DNA of 64,000 nt from Streptomyces rhizoryzae. GTDB taxonomy: Bacteria > Actinomycetota > Actinomycetes > Streptomycetales > Streptomycetaceae. Each line of letters opens with the position of its first letter. Position 1 is the stretch's first letter. Position numbers and translations under genes: made by a program. The stretch covers positions 186,001 to 250,000 of the forward strand of contig NZ_JALMUV010000005.1 of NCBI RefSeq assembly GCF_023155275.1, written 5' to 3'. Shown here piece by piece: positions 17,583 through 25,921 of this stretch. The notes below the pieces were generated by a model, which saw only the letters and a list, made by a program, of their open reading frames with translations, was not told the origin of the DNA and did not search any database.

Positions 17583-17639
17583 CGATACCAAGCGGTTCCG
17601 AATGGTACCGAGCGGTATCGCGTGGAACTGCCTGGTACC
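17583..17639. promoter_or_regulatory. Tandem and inverted repeats between the amidase and TetR (putative operator)
   Basis: Two 20-bp direct copies begin at 17586 and 17606 (pattern TACCnAGCGGTnnCGnnTGG), with another GGTACC at 17634. They are framed by an inverted pair CGATACC (17583-17589) and GGTATCG (17614-17620). The phasing of two helical turns suggests cooperative binding of TetR dimers. Confidence 0.6.
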
Positions 17640-17689
17640 GTAGCAGCAGGTGGGAGGGCCCACAACGGACGGACGTCACGGAGCAAGTC

Positions 17690-18316
17690 ATGGCATCGAC
17701 CGCCGGAAGGCCGGGCAGGGTGGCGAAACTGCCGCCGCGCGAGCGCATCCTCGACGCGGCGGAGGAGCTCTTCCAGAACGAGGGGATCCGGCGGGTGGGC
17801 GTCCAGGCGATCGCCGAACGGGCCGAGACCACGAAGATGGCGATCTACCGGCACTTCGAGACCAAGGACGCGCTGGTCGCCGAGTGGCTGCGGATCATTG
17901 CCGCGGAGTACCAGGCGGTCTTCGACCGGGTCGAGGCGGAACACCCCGGCCGGCCGCGGGAGCAGATCCTGGGCGTGGCCCGTTTCATCGCCGAGGGGTT
18001 GCCGACGATCTCCCACCGGGGCTGCCCGTTCATCAACTCCCTGGCCGAGCTGCCCGACCGGTCCCATCCGGCCCGGCAGGTGATCGAGCAGCACAAGGCC
18101 CGGCAGACCCGCAGGATGGTCGCCATGTGCGCCGAGGCCGGCCTGCCCGACCCCGAGCAGACCGCGGCCGAGATCACCTTCGTCCTCGAAGGTGCGCAGG
18201 TCAGCATGCAGAACGGCAGCATCGACCGGCCCGGCGACCGCGTGCTGAGGATCGTGTCGGGGATCCTCGACCGGCACCCCGCGCCGCGCGGTGCGTCCCG
18301 GGGCGCGTCGGACTGA
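17690..18316 (+). CDS. TetR-family regulator
   Basis: 208 residues. The HTH lies at about 16-62 (RERILDAAEELFQNEG, then AIAERAETTKMAIYRHFETK) with recognition helix TTKMAIYRHF. The C-terminal domain contains RGCPFINSLAELPDRSHPAR, as in AcuR/YxaF-like TetR regulators that respond to small reactive or aromatic compounds. ATG 17690 has a GGAG 7 bases upstream. The gene diverges from the amidase with repeat operators between them, so it probably regulates itself and the amidase. Confidence 0.88.
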   Translation: MASTAGRPGRVAKLPPRERILDAAEELFQNEGIRRVGVQAIAERAETTKMAIYRHFETKDALVAEWLRIIAAEYQAVFDRVEAEHPGRPREQILGVARFIAEGLPTISHRGCPFINSLAELPDRSHPARQVIEQHKARQTRRMVAMCAEAGLPDPEQTAAEITFVLEGAQVSMQNGSIDRPGDRVLRIVSGILDRHPAPRGASRGASD

Positions 18317-18761
18317 CGGCCGCAACGGGCCGGTGCGGTGCGGACTCCGCCGCGCCGCTCCCGGGACGGCGAGGTCCGCGACCGGGGGCGGAGCCGAGCC
18401 CAGGCACCTCTCCCTCGGGGGGCAGGGGTAGCGGGCCGGCCGGTGGGGCGCCTGGAGCTGCGTCGTCAGCAGTGGCTGAGCGAACCGGCCACCCAGGACA
18501 CGTTGTCACCGGACTCCCAGCCCTTGATTTCGGACCCGGCCGGTCGCCCGTGGATCCACAGGTTGCCGTCGTGGTGGGTGACGTAGCACCGCATGGAGAA
18601 CTTCACGCCCGCGCTCGGCCCTTGCTGCCACCCCGCGGCGTGCGGCGGTGCCGCGCCGCCCGCGCGCCGGCATCTTCCCAAACGGCCGTGGGGAGGGGAC
18701 AGTTGGGGCCGACGTGCACGGGGTGGAGGGCCGCGCGAGCCGCGGGCCGGAATGAGGGGGC
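18317..18761. other. Gene-poor stretch with a possible small secreted-protein relic
   Basis: No intact gene. On the minus strand 18466-18621 an open stretch reads GVKFSMRCYVTHHDG, then GRPAGSEIKGWESGDNVSW, ending LSHC and a stop. It resembles the C-terminus of small secreted SH3-like Streptomyces proteins, but no signal peptide or start can be joined to it. Confidence in that reading is low. Confidence 0.3.
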
Positions 18762-19463
18762 ATGTCGGAGCCGGATACGCAACCGCCCGACCGGGCCGGC
18801 GGGGGGCCGTCCTCAGGGGCGGCCACCGGTCTGGTCGCCGCCGTCATCGGTGTGCTCATCACCTCCTTACCGCAACTCGCCGAGCAGCTCAGCCCCGGGA
18901 ACCGCGCGCTGCTCGCACTCGTCGCGCTGTCCCTGGGGCTGAGCGTCTTCGCGACCGTGCGGGCCCGCCGGGAAGCCCCCCGCAGGCGGCTGTGGGTCAC
19001 GACGGCGGTCGCCGGCGGGGTGGTGAGCGGGGGCACGGCGCTGGTGCTGGGCGCCGGCGCCCTGCTGGGGGCGGTGACGGCGCCGCCCGTCGCCATCGGT
19101 TTCAACGACGAGTTCCTGCTCCGCAGCCACGCCGACGAGGACGTGCGGATCGGTGCGCTGCCGCTGGCGGCCGGTTCGTACGTGATCTGGGCCAAGCTGT
19201 ACGCGGAGAACCCCGAGGACAGCGGCGTACGGGTCACCTGCCGGCTCGACGCGGGGAACGACTACGACATCCTCGCCGCGGACGTACCTCCCGCGGGCAG
19301 CGCCCCGATCACGCTGACCGTCGCCCACACCTACCGGGACGCGGACAGCGTCGTCCTGCGGTGCCGCAACGCGTCGCGATCGGCCCGCAGCACCTCCTTG
19401 AAGCAGGTCAAGATCCTCGCCCTCGGAGCCGATTCCGTCCGGATCGACTACTTGGGCGGCTGA
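18762..19463 (+). CDS. Membrane-anchored protein with extracytoplasmic beta domain, unknown function
   Basis: 233 residues. Three hydrophobic segments occur at about residues 20-42 (ATGLVAAVIGVLITSLPQLA), 48-66 (LLALVALSLGLSVFA) and 80-108. They are followed by a roughly 120-residue domain rich in alternating hydrophobic strands (GSYVIWAKLYAEN, VRVTCRLDAGNDYDI, TLTVAHTYRDADSVVLRCRN) that looks like a beta-sandwich, probably outside the cell. ATG 18762 follows a GAGGGGG ribosome site. I do not recognise a named family. It stands alone. Confidence 0.7.
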   Translation: MSEPDTQPPDRAGGGPSSGAATGLVAAVIGVLITSLPQLAEQLSPGNRALLALVALSLGLSVFATVRARREAPRRRLWVTTAVAGGVVSGGTALVLGAGALLGAVTAPPVAIGFNDEFLLRSHADEDVRIGALPLAAGSYVIWAKLYAENPEDSGVRVTCRLDAGNDYDILAADVPPAGSAPITLTVAHTYRDADSVVLRCRNASRSARSTSLKQVKILALGADSVRIDYLGG

Positions 19464-19489
19464 GGGGCGGCGACCGCGGTACCGCCGGT

Positions 19490-19800
19490 CCTCCGGGAGG
19501 GGGGCGGACGGGACGCCGGCCGAGGTACTCCACCGTGATCGGCGCGGTGCTGTTCCCCGGCTCCCCGCCACGCCGACGCCCTCCGGCAGGGGCAGCAACG
19601 TGTCGCCCTCGTGGTAGCCGTCCACGTCCATCAGGTCGAGCGCGGTCTCCTCGCCCACCCTGGCCCGGAGGGTGAAGCCGTTGACCTGCGCGTCCTGGAG
19701 CCGGGTGGCGAGGAACTCCAGTTGGCCGGCGGCCCGCGCGCGGCGTCGCCTGCCCCTTCACGTCCACCACGACGTTGAGGTCGTCCCCCGACCGGCCAGC
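19490..19800 (-). pseudogene. Frameshifted relic of an unknown protein
   Basis: Minus-strand reading gives NVVVDVKGQATPRAG in one frame, then GQLEFLATRLQDAQVNGFTL and DLMDVDGYHEGDTLLPLPEG in a second frame, then APITVEYLGRRPV back in the first. The pieces are contiguous and protein-like, so at least two indels seem to have broken one gene. No start is evident. I do not recognise the family with confidence. Confidence 0.4.
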
Positions 19801-20000
19801 GGCCCGGTCGGTTGCCGGGGGAGCGGACACGGAACGGCCACACATCGGACTCCGAACGGCAGCGGGAGCACCGGCCAGCCGCCGGTGAGCACGCCACCGC
19901 CCGCCCCGCGTCGTCCGGCGGGGCGGCCACCCCCGGCGAGGCGCCGGCCACGCGTGCGAATCCGGTGAACCGGACGGGTGCTCGGGCCGACTCCGACCCG

Positions 20001-20030
20001 TTAGCCCCATATGCCACCTTTCTGTAGATA
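20001..20030 (+). promoter_or_regulatory. Promoter of the small SpoIIE phosphatase gene (leaderless candidate)
   Basis: TTAGCC (20001-20006) and TAGATA (20025-20030) are 18 bases apart. The GTG start at 20042 is 11 bases after the -10 element and has no ribosome site, so the transcript is probably leaderless or nearly so. Confidence 0.5.
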
Positions 20031-20041
20031 TTCTGTGGTGC

Positions 20042-21184
20042 GTGATCGAGTCTGGAGGGCCGCGGCTCCGCCGCTCCCGCGGCCGGGGGAGGCTTGTGCG
20101 GCTGTCGCCGGTGGTCCTGACCGTCGTCATCGCCGGCCTGGCCTACGCCACCCCCCCGGAACTGGCCTTCAGCCGCCTCCTGCCCGCGGCGCCCGCCCTC
20201 GCCGCCGCCATGTGGCCGGTGCTCCCCACCGTCCTGCTGGGGACGGCCTGCCTCTTCCTGATGATCGGTCTGAGCGTGGTGTTCCCCGGGCTGGGGACGT
20301 GGTGGACGGCCGGCGGGATCATCGCGGTCACCGTGGCGGCCGCGTACGGAAGCCACGTCCGGCTCCAGCGGGAGCGGACCCTCTTCCAGGTGCGGCTCGT
20401 CGCCGACGCGGCGCAGCAGGTGGTGCTGAGCCCGATGCCGCGCCGCTTCGGGAACGTCGAGATCGAGTCGCTGTACCTCGCGGCCGCGGCGGAGGCCCGG
20501 ATCGGCGGGGACTTCTACGAGGTCGCCGACACCCGGTACGGGGTCCGGCTGCTCATCGGCGATGTACGGGGCAAGGGCCTGCCGGCCGTGGGCGCGGCCG
20601 CGGCGATCGTCAACTCCTTCCGGGAGGCGGCCTACGGCGAGGCCGACCTGGTCAGCGTCGCACGCCGGCTGGACGCCAGCAGCGCCCGCTACAACGCCGC
20701 CTTTCCCCCCGAGGGGCCGATGGAACGCTTCGCCACCGCGCTCCTGGTGGAGATCCCGCACAGGGGCGGGCGCCTCGCGATCCTGAACTGCGGCCACCCC
20801 CCGCCGCTGCTCCTGAACGGCGGCGGTGTCCGCGCCCTCGACCCCACCGCCCCCTCTCCGCTGCTCAACCTCGCGGAGCTGATCGGCGATCAGTACCACA
20901 TCGACACGTTCGACCTCGTCCCCGGCGACCTGCTGCTCCTCTATACCGACGGGGTCACCGAGGCCCGCGCCCGCGACGGCGGGTTCTTCCCGCTGGCCGC
21001 CTGGATGCGCCGGCAGCGCCCGGCACCGCCCCACGAGCTGCTCGCGGCGCTCCACCGCGACCTCCTCCGGTACAGCAGGGGGCGCCTGGCCGACGACATC
21101 GCCGCCCTCGCGGTGCGCGTGCGGGAGCCCTCGGAGCAGCAGCCCCGCCCCTCACCCAAGTCCCCGCCCCCGCACAGCACTTGA
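20042..21184 (+). CDS. Membrane PP2C/SpoIIE-type serine phosphatase
   Basis: 380 residues. Two or three N-terminal membrane helices (about residues 20-38, 55-80, 88-105) are followed by a SpoIIE-type PP2C domain. The metal-binding residues are all present: GGDFYEV (about 158), GDVRGKGLPA (about 176), LYTDGVTEA (about 299) and ADDIAALAV (about 350). Such phosphatases dephosphorylate anti-anti-sigma factors and thereby release sigma factors of the SigB/SigF type. There is no attached kinase or sensor domain; signals must come through the membrane part. No anti-sigma partner is adjacent. Confidence 0.88.
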   Translation: MIESGGPRLRRSRGRGRLVRLSPVVLTVVIAGLAYATPPELAFSRLLPAAPALAAAMWPVLPTVLLGTACLFLMIGLSVVFPGLGTWWTAGGIIAVTVAAAYGSHVRLQRERTLFQVRLVADAAQQVVLSPMPRRFGNVEIESLYLAAAAEARIGGDFYEVADTRYGVRLLIGDVRGKGLPAVGAAAAIVNSFREAAYGEADLVSVARRLDASSARYNAAFPPEGPMERFATALLVEIPHRGGRLAILNCGHPPPLLLNGGGVRALDPTAPSPLLNLAELIGDQYHIDTFDLVPGDLLLLYTDGVTEARARDGGFFPLAAWMRRQRPAPPHELLAALHRDLLRYSRGRLADDIAALAVRVREPSEQQPRPSPKSPPPHST

Positions 21185-21261
21185 CGTGCGCGGGCGGCCG
21201 GCGGTCGGATGGCGCCCCATGGGCACCGGGCAGATGCACGAGGGGACGTCCGCCCGGGGCG

Positions 21262-21608
21262 GGGCGGCCCGCCGAGGGGTATCCGTGGCCGTGGCCGGTG
21301 TACCGGAGGCTGGCCGGGAGGAAACCGGAGGCGGGGGCGCTCGGCCGGCCGGTGCCGCTGGCCGAAGACCTGGCCGCGGTCGTGGCGGCCGTCCGGGAGG
21401 TCGCCCTACCCGGCGCGCCGCAGGCCCATCGCGGCGGCCCGCTCGCCTCGCTCGACGCGGCGACCCGGGCGGCGATCGGGGAACTGCGCGGGATCCCGCA
21501 GGAGGGCGTCGACCGCGGTGCTCGACTTCGGGTGCGCGGGGGTGGGCGATCCGGCGTATGGCGCGAAACGCCCGGCACGTGATCCGGGCGGTGCTGGGCG
21601 AGTCCTGA
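21262..21608 (+). pseudogene. Aminoglycoside/choline-kinase-like phosphotransferase (APH) relic in three frames
   Basis: Frame 1 gives EGYPWPWPVYRRLAGRKPEA and HRGGPLASLDAATRAAI, then EGVD. Frame 2 continues with TAVLDFGCAGVGDPA, and frame 3 ends with MARNARHVIRAVLGES and TGA 21606-21608. These match successive parts of Streptomyces APH-family kinases. The Mg-binding DFG is kept, but the segment holding the catalytic HGDLxxxN loop, which should sit between GVD and TAVLDFG, is deleted. A further deletion removes the helices before the C-terminus. The N-lobe is also missing. It is clearly dead. Confidence 0.75.
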
Positions 21609-21649
21609 CGCGCGCGGTTCCGCTCCGCCGGCGCGTCCGGCTCGTCGGA

Positions 21650-22903
21650 TCAGGGCCCGCAGGAGCGGGGGCCGCGGTGGACGGGGACGTGGCGGGGGCC
21701 GCGGACCAGCAGCCCCGGGCGGTAGGGCAGGGTGCCGGCGGGCGCGCTCAGGACCGCGTCGGGCAGCGCCGCGAAGAGGCGGGGCAGGGCGATCGCGGCC
21801 TCCAGGCGGGCCAGCCGGGCGCCGAGGCAGACGTGCGGACCGTGCCCGAACGCCAGGTGCGGGGCGGGCCTGGCGCCGTCCGCCAGGTAGCGGGCGGGCC
21901 GGAAGGCGTCCGGGTCGGGGAAGCGGTCCGGGTCGCGGTTGGCGGCGGCCAGGACGACCAGGACCGATGCCTGGCCCGGTATGGTCACGCCGGCGCCCAG
22001 GTCCACCGGCTCGGTGGTGCGCCGCCAGGTCGCCCCCTCCAGCGGACTGGCGTGCCGCAGGGTCTCCTCGGCGACGGCGGCCCAGTACGGCGGGCCGCCC
22101 GCGCGGGCGGCGGCGCGTTCCCGGGGGTGGGTGAGCAGCAGCAGCGCCGCGGAGGCGAGCAGGTTCATCGTGGTCTCGTAGCCGGCGAAGAGCAGCAGGA
22201 ACGCCATGGCGAGCAGTTCCCCCTCGTCCAGCCCGGGGTCGCCGGACCGCGCCACCAGCGCGCTCAGCACGTCCCCGGCCGGAGCCCGCCGCTTGGCGGC
22301 GATCAGCTCGGTGAAGTACCCGTACAGGCAGGCCCAGGCGTCGTCGAGCGCGCCGGGCGGCAGCGCGTCGGCGGGTGAGCCCACCCGGTAGGTCCACGTG
22401 CGCAGGTCCGTGCGGTCGCGCTCCGGGACGCCGAGCAGGTCCGCGATGACCAGGACCGGCAGCGGGAAGGCGAACGCGTCCACCACGTCGACCGGCCCGC
22501 CGCCGGCCAGGCGGTCCGCGACCTCGGCCGCCAGGCCGTCGGCCAACTGCGCGATCCGCGGGCGCAGGGCCTGCACGCGCGGCGGCGTGAACGACCCGGC
22601 GACCAGGTCGCGCAGCCGCCGGTGGTCGGGCGCATCGCGGTTGAGCATGTGCCGGGCCAGCACGGCCCGGGCGCGCCGGGCCGGTGAGTCGGGGCGGGGC
22701 CGGCCGGCGGCGGGCGGCGGCACGTTCGAGAAGCGCGGGTCGGCCAGCACGGTGCGCGCGGTGTCGTAACCGGTGACCAGCCATGCCTGGGTTCCGTTGG
22801 GCAACGTCACCCGGGTCGCGGGGCCTTGGGTGCGGAGCCGCGCGTAGGAGGGGTAGGGGTCACGGGCGAACACCGGGTCCGAGGGGTCCAGGACAGGGAG
22901 CAT
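21650..22903 (-). CDS. Cytochrome P450, CYP107-like
   Basis: 417 residues. Motifs: AGYETT in helix I (about residue 238), ExxR in EETLRHASP (about 281), heme loop FGHGPHVCLGARLAR with Cys near 358. The overall pattern (PVLDPSDPVFARDPYPSYAR at the start, GSFTPPRVQALRPR) is typical of the CYP107 and related macrolide/xenobiotic-oxidising groups. ATG 22903 is preferred because GAGAGG lies 9 bases upstream; ATG 22912, three codons earlier, has the same site touching it. No ferredoxin is adjacent. It is divergent from a TetR gene (163-base gap) that may control it. Confidence 0.92.
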   Translation of the reverse strand: MLPVLDPSDPVFARDPYPSYARLRTQGPATRVTLPNGTQAWLVTGYDTARTVLADPRFSNVPPPAAGRPRPDSPARRARAVLARHMLNRDAPDHRRLRDLVAGSFTPPRVQALRPRIAQLADGLAAEVADRLAGGGPVDVVDAFAFPLPVLVIADLLGVPERDRTDLRTWTYRVGSPADALPPGALDDAWACLYGYFTELIAAKRRAPAGDVLSALVARSGDPGLDEGELLAMAFLLLFAGYETTMNLLASAALLLLTHPRERAAARAGGPPYWAAVAEETLRHASPLEGATWRRTTEPVDLGAGVTIPGQASVLVVLAAANRDPDRFPDPDAFRPARYLADGARPAPHLAFGHGPHVCLGARLARLEAAIALPRLFAALPDAVLSAPAGTLPYRPGLLVRGPRHVPVHRGPRSCGP

Positions 22904-23029
22904 GCGGCTCATCCTCTCCGGACCGCCCGCTTCCGGGCCGGTGGTCCGGGGCCAAGGCGAGCGGGCTGTGGTTATGGGGATCCGACAACGGGCGGTGCGC
23001 GAGGCCGGCCCGGTCCGCCGTTCCGTGCC

Positions 23030-23059
23030 CTGACCGGGCCGGACCGTCTGGGGTACGAT
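23030..23059 (+). promoter_or_regulatory. Promoter of the TetR gene (leaderless)
   Basis: CTGACC (23030-23035) and TACGAT (23054-23059) are 18 bases apart. The -10 element ends 7 bases before the ATG, so transcription should start at or next to the start codon. Confidence 0.6.
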
Positions 23060-23068
23060 CGACCGTAT
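23053..23068. promoter_or_regulatory. Putative TetR operator, copy 1
   Basis: GTACGATCGACCGTAT overlaps the -10 element and start codon of the TetR gene. It matches 13 of 16 bases of a site in the promoter of the SGNH hydrolase/efflux operon (25876-25891, minus-strand reading ATACGCCCGACCGTAT). The shared half sites are TACG and CGTA. Confidence 0.6.
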
Positions 23069-23696
23069 GGGTAGTGCCAGGGCAGAGGTCGCGGAGGTCA
23101 CCGACAAACGCCTCCTGCGCGGCGCCCGCACCCGGAAGACCGTGCTGGAGCGGGCGGTGGACATCGCCTCCCTCGACGGCCTCGAAGGCGTCAGTTTCGG
23201 CCGGCTGGCCACGGACACCGGGCTCAGCAAGGCGGGCATCCAGACGCTGTTCAAGACCAAGGAAGCGCTGCAACTGGCGGCCGTCGACTTCGCCCGCGAG
23301 ATGTTCGTCGACCACGTCATCCGGCCGGCCCGGTCCGCGCCGCGCGGCGCCGCACGGCTGCGTGCGCTGCTCGACGCGTGGGTCGACTACGCCACCGCCC
23401 CGCTGTTCGAGGGCGGGTGCTTCCGGGCCGCGAACCTCGCGGAGTTCGACGGCCGGAGCGGGCCCGTCCACGACGCGCTCTTCCGCGACCAGCGGGAGTG
23501 GCTGGACGTCCTCGCCGGCGAACTGCGGCACGCCGTCGACCTCGGCGAGATCGCCCCGCTCGACGTCGACCTCGCCGTGTTCCAGATCGACGCGGTGCTG
23601 TGCGCCGCCAACACGGCCCTGCGGCTCGGGGACGACAGCGCGGTGGACAAGGTCCGCCGCACCGTCGAGGGCCTGCTGGCCGCCCCGCCGCAGTGA
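23067..23696 (+). CDS. TetR-family regulator (TetR_C-type, probable repressor of the efflux operon)
   Basis: 209 residues. The HTH is at about residues 20-66 (RKTVLERAVDIASLDGLEG, then LATDTGLSKAGIQTLFKTKE). The ligand domain contains YATAPLFEGGCFRAANLAEF, a pattern of TetR regulators that control efflux of hydrophobic drugs. No ribosome site precedes ATG 23067 and the promoter fits a leaderless mRNA. The near-identical operator in front of this gene and of the SGNH/MFS operon implies autoregulation plus control of efflux. Its stop is 7 bases from that of the convergent MFS gene. Confidence 0.88.
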   Translation: MGSARAEVAEVTDKRLLRGARTRKTVLERAVDIASLDGLEGVSFGRLATDTGLSKAGIQTLFKTKEALQLAAVDFAREMFVDHVIRPARSAPRGAARLRALLDAWVDYATAPLFEGGCFRAANLAEFDGRSGPVHDALFRDQREWLDVLAGELRHAVDLGEIAPLDVDLAVFQIDAVLCAANTALRLGDDSAVDKVRRTVEGLLAAPPQ

Positions 23697-23703
23697 CGAT
23701 CCG

Positions 23704-25161
23704 TCAGCTCGGCTGCGCCGCCGGCTGTTTGGGCAGCAGGAAGACCACGATGCCCGCGATGACGGCGATGACGAACGTCCCGAAGGACGCGACGGCGAAG
23801 GCATGACCGGCGGCGGCGACCCGGCCGGTTTCCGCGGGGCGGAACGCACTGAAGAAGACCGCTCCGATCACGGCGACACCCAGCGCTCCCCCGCACTGCT
23901 GGGCCGTGGAGAGCACCCCTGACGCCACACCGGCCGACTCCGGTGTGACGCGGCTCAGCACGGTGTTGAGCGCCGGGGTGATGACCAGTCCGCCACCGAC
24001 GCTCTGGAGGACGAGGGTGGGGATCACCAGCAGCGGGGTCAGGCGCGGGCCGGAGACCAGCAGGAGCCCGGTCGCCAGATAGCCGCTCGCCAGGATGACC
24101 GCCCCGATTTCGAGGACCCGTCGTCCGTACTTCGGGATGGTCCGGCTCGCCACCATGCTGAAGACGAAGAACGCGGTGGCGGCCGGCGCGTAGGTCAGGC
24201 CCGCGCCGAGCGCCGACATGTGGAGTCCTTGCTGAAGCGTGACCGACAGGGCCAGGTAGTAGGAGTAGATCAGCGCGTAGAGGGCGAGGACGAGGACGAT
24301 GCCGAGCGAGAACGAGCGCTGCCCGAAGAGCGTCAGCGGTACCAGCGGATCCCCGCCCCGCCGTTCCCGCCCCCGCTCGATCGCGGTGAACAGGCCGAAG
24401 GCGACCGCGCTGCCCGCGAAGCACAGCCACACCCACCCCGGCCAGCCGGCCTGCTGCCCCTGGATCAGCGGGAGCACCAGGAGGAAGAGGGCCGCGCTGA
24501 GCACCAGGACGCCGGGCAGGTCCAGCTTGCGGGTGGCGGCCGCGCCCGTCCTCGGCACGTGGCGCAGGGCGAGCAGGAACATGGCGAGGCCGATCGGCAC
24601 GTTCACCCAGAACACCAGGCGCCAGCCGGAGCCGAAGAGATCGGCACCGATCAGCAGTCCGCCGATGACCTGCCCGCCGATGGTGGCCATGCCCATCACG
24701 AGGCCGACCACGCCGTAGACGCTGTGCCGTCTCGCCGCCGGCACCAGCACGGTGACGTAGGCGAACACCTGGGGGACCATCAGGGCGGCGCCGAAGCCCT
24801 GGAGGACCCGCGCGGCGATGAGGCTGCCCGCGCTCGGGGAGAGGGCGCAGGCGATGGAGGACAGGGTGAACAGGGCCACCCCGAGGAGGAAGATCCGCTT
24901 GCGGCCGTACAGGTCGGCCAGGCGGGTGGCGGTGATGATGAAGACCGCGTAACTCAACTGGTAGCCCGCCAGCACCCATTGGATGTCGCTGTCGGAGGCG
25001 TGCAGGTCCGCCACGATCGAGGGGTCGGCGACCACCACGATGAACGAGTCGAGGACCGCTATGAACAGGGCCGCCAGGACGACCGCCATGGTCATCCAGG
25101 GGATGGCATCGGCCTTCGCGGCCGCTACCGGCCGGCCGGCTGTCTGCTGACTACGTGCCAC
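23704..25161 (-). CDS. MFS drug-efflux transporter, DHA2 (14-helix) type
   Basis: 485 residues with about 14 hydrophobic helices. Motif A-like loop DLYGRKRIFLLG follows helix 2, and AARVLQGFGAALMVPQ plus GLVMGMATIGGQVIGGLL carry the antiporter features of drug:H+ antiporters. GTG 25161 (VARSQQTAG) has GAGG 9 bases upstream. An alternative ATG at 25176 overlaps the stop of the upstream gene (ATGA) and is also possible. Either way translation is coupled to the SGNH hydrolase gene, and both appear to be read from the leaderless promoter near 25890. A drug or fatty-acid export role is inferred from family and TetR control. Confidence 0.88.
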   Translation of the reverse strand: MARSQQTAGRPVAAAKADAIPWMTMAVVLAALFIAVLDSFIVVVADPSIVADLHASDSDIQWVLAGYQLSYAVFIITATRLADLYGRKRIFLLGVALFTLSSIACALSPSAGSLIAARVLQGFGAALMVPQVFAYVTVLVPAARRHSVYGVVGLVMGMATIGGQVIGGLLIGADLFGSGWRLVFWVNVPIGLAMFLLALRHVPRTGAAATRKLDLPGVLVLSAALFLLVLPLIQGQQAGWPGWVWLCFAGSAVAFGLFTAIERGRERRGGDPLVPLTLFGQRSFSLGIVLVLALYALIYSYYLALSVTLQQGLHMSALGAGLTYAPAATAFFVFSMVASRTIPKYGRRVLEIGAVILASGYLATGLLLVSGPRLTPLLVIPTLVLQSVGGGLVITPALNTVLSRVTPESAGVASGVLSTAQQCGGALGVAVIGAVFFSAFRPAETGRVAAAGHAFAVASFGTFVIAVIAGIVVFLLPKQPAAQPS

Positions 25162-25172
25162 GATGAAAGACC

Positions 25173-25865
25173 TCATTCGCGTTCGGGTTGCGCCGGGGTG
25201 GCGGGTCCCGGGGAACCGGCCAGTTTTCTGAGCACCTCGGCCGCCAGCACGGCCTGGCCGGAGGTCGAGAAGTGGATGCGGTCCGCGCTGAGCAGGTTGC
25301 CGCGGGCGTTGACCGGGTGGTCCCACATGTCCACCACGAGGGCGCCGTATTCCGCGGCCAGTCCGCGCACGATGCCGTTGACCGCGGCGATCCGCTCCGG
25401 CCAGTCGGGGAAGGCCGGGACGACGTACGCCTTGCCGAGCGTGAACGTGGTCAGCAACGCACCGGTGGCGTGGGCCAGTTCGTACATCCGCCGCAGCGTG
25501 CGCGCGATCTCGCCGAAGTCCGGGCTGCGCCGCACGATGTCATTGGCCCCGCACGGCAGGTGCAGCAGGTCGGGGGCGAAATCCCGCATGCGGGCCGCCT
25601 GGTGGGCGAGCGTCCGGGCGGTGGTCGCGCCCCGCTCGGAGACGTTGAGGTACGCCGCGTCCGGCCGGACGGACCGCAGGGCGTCGGCGACCCGGTCCGG
25701 CCAGCCCTGGTCCCGGTAGCCCGGGGTGGGATCGCCGGTACCCGCCGAAAGGCTGTCGCCGATCACGGCGTACCTGCGCCACGGGGCCCCGGCCAGCAGG
25801 GCCGCGGCTTCCGCCCGGTCCAGGCAGAACGGGTCGGTCGCCTCGGTGAGGACGAGTTGCTCCAT
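25173..25865 (-). CDS. SGNH/GDSL hydrolase
   Basis: 230 residues with all four SGNH blocks: nucleophile Ser in YAVIGDSLSAG (about 31-41), Gly in LNVSERGATT (about 73), Asn in LPCGANDIV (about 103-111), and the Asp-x2-His pair in SADRIHFS (about 195). It is an esterase/lipase-type enzyme without a signal peptide, so cytoplasmic. It is first gene of an operon with a DHA2 efflux pump, suggesting it processes or detoxifies an ester that the pump handles. No ribosome site is seen before ATG 25865; the -10 element is 7 bases upstream, so the mRNA is probably leaderless. Confidence 0.9.
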   Translation of the reverse strand: MEQLVLTEATDPFCLDRAEAAALLAGAPWRRYAVIGDSLSAGTGDPTPGYRDQGWPDRVADALRSVRPDAAYLNVSERGATTARTLAHQAARMRDFAPDLLHLPCGANDIVRRSPDFGEIARTLRRMYELAHATGALLTTFTLGKAYVVPAFPDWPERIAAVNGIVRGLAAEYGALVVDMWDHPVNARGNLLSADRIHFSTSGQAVLAAEVLRKLAGSPGPATPAQPERE

Positions 25866-25872
25866 GCCGGAT

Positions 25873-25902
25873 AGAATACGGTCGGGCGTATGTATTTCTC
25901 AA
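25873..25902 (-). promoter_or_regulatory. Leaderless promoter of the SGNH/MFS operon
   Basis: On the minus strand TTGAGA (25902-25897) and TATTCT (25878-25873) are 18 bases apart, the closest match to the housekeeping consensus in the window. The -10 element ends 7 bases before ATG 25865. Confidence 0.7.
25876..25891. promoter_or_regulatory. Putative TetR operator, copy 2
   Basis: Plus-strand ATACGGTCGGGCGTAT, an ATACG-N6-CGTAT palindrome lying between the -35 and -10 elements. It is nearly identical to the site overlapping the TetR gene start at 23053-23068. Confidence 0.65.
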
Positions 25903-25921
25903 GCGGCAGCTGCCGCGCACC

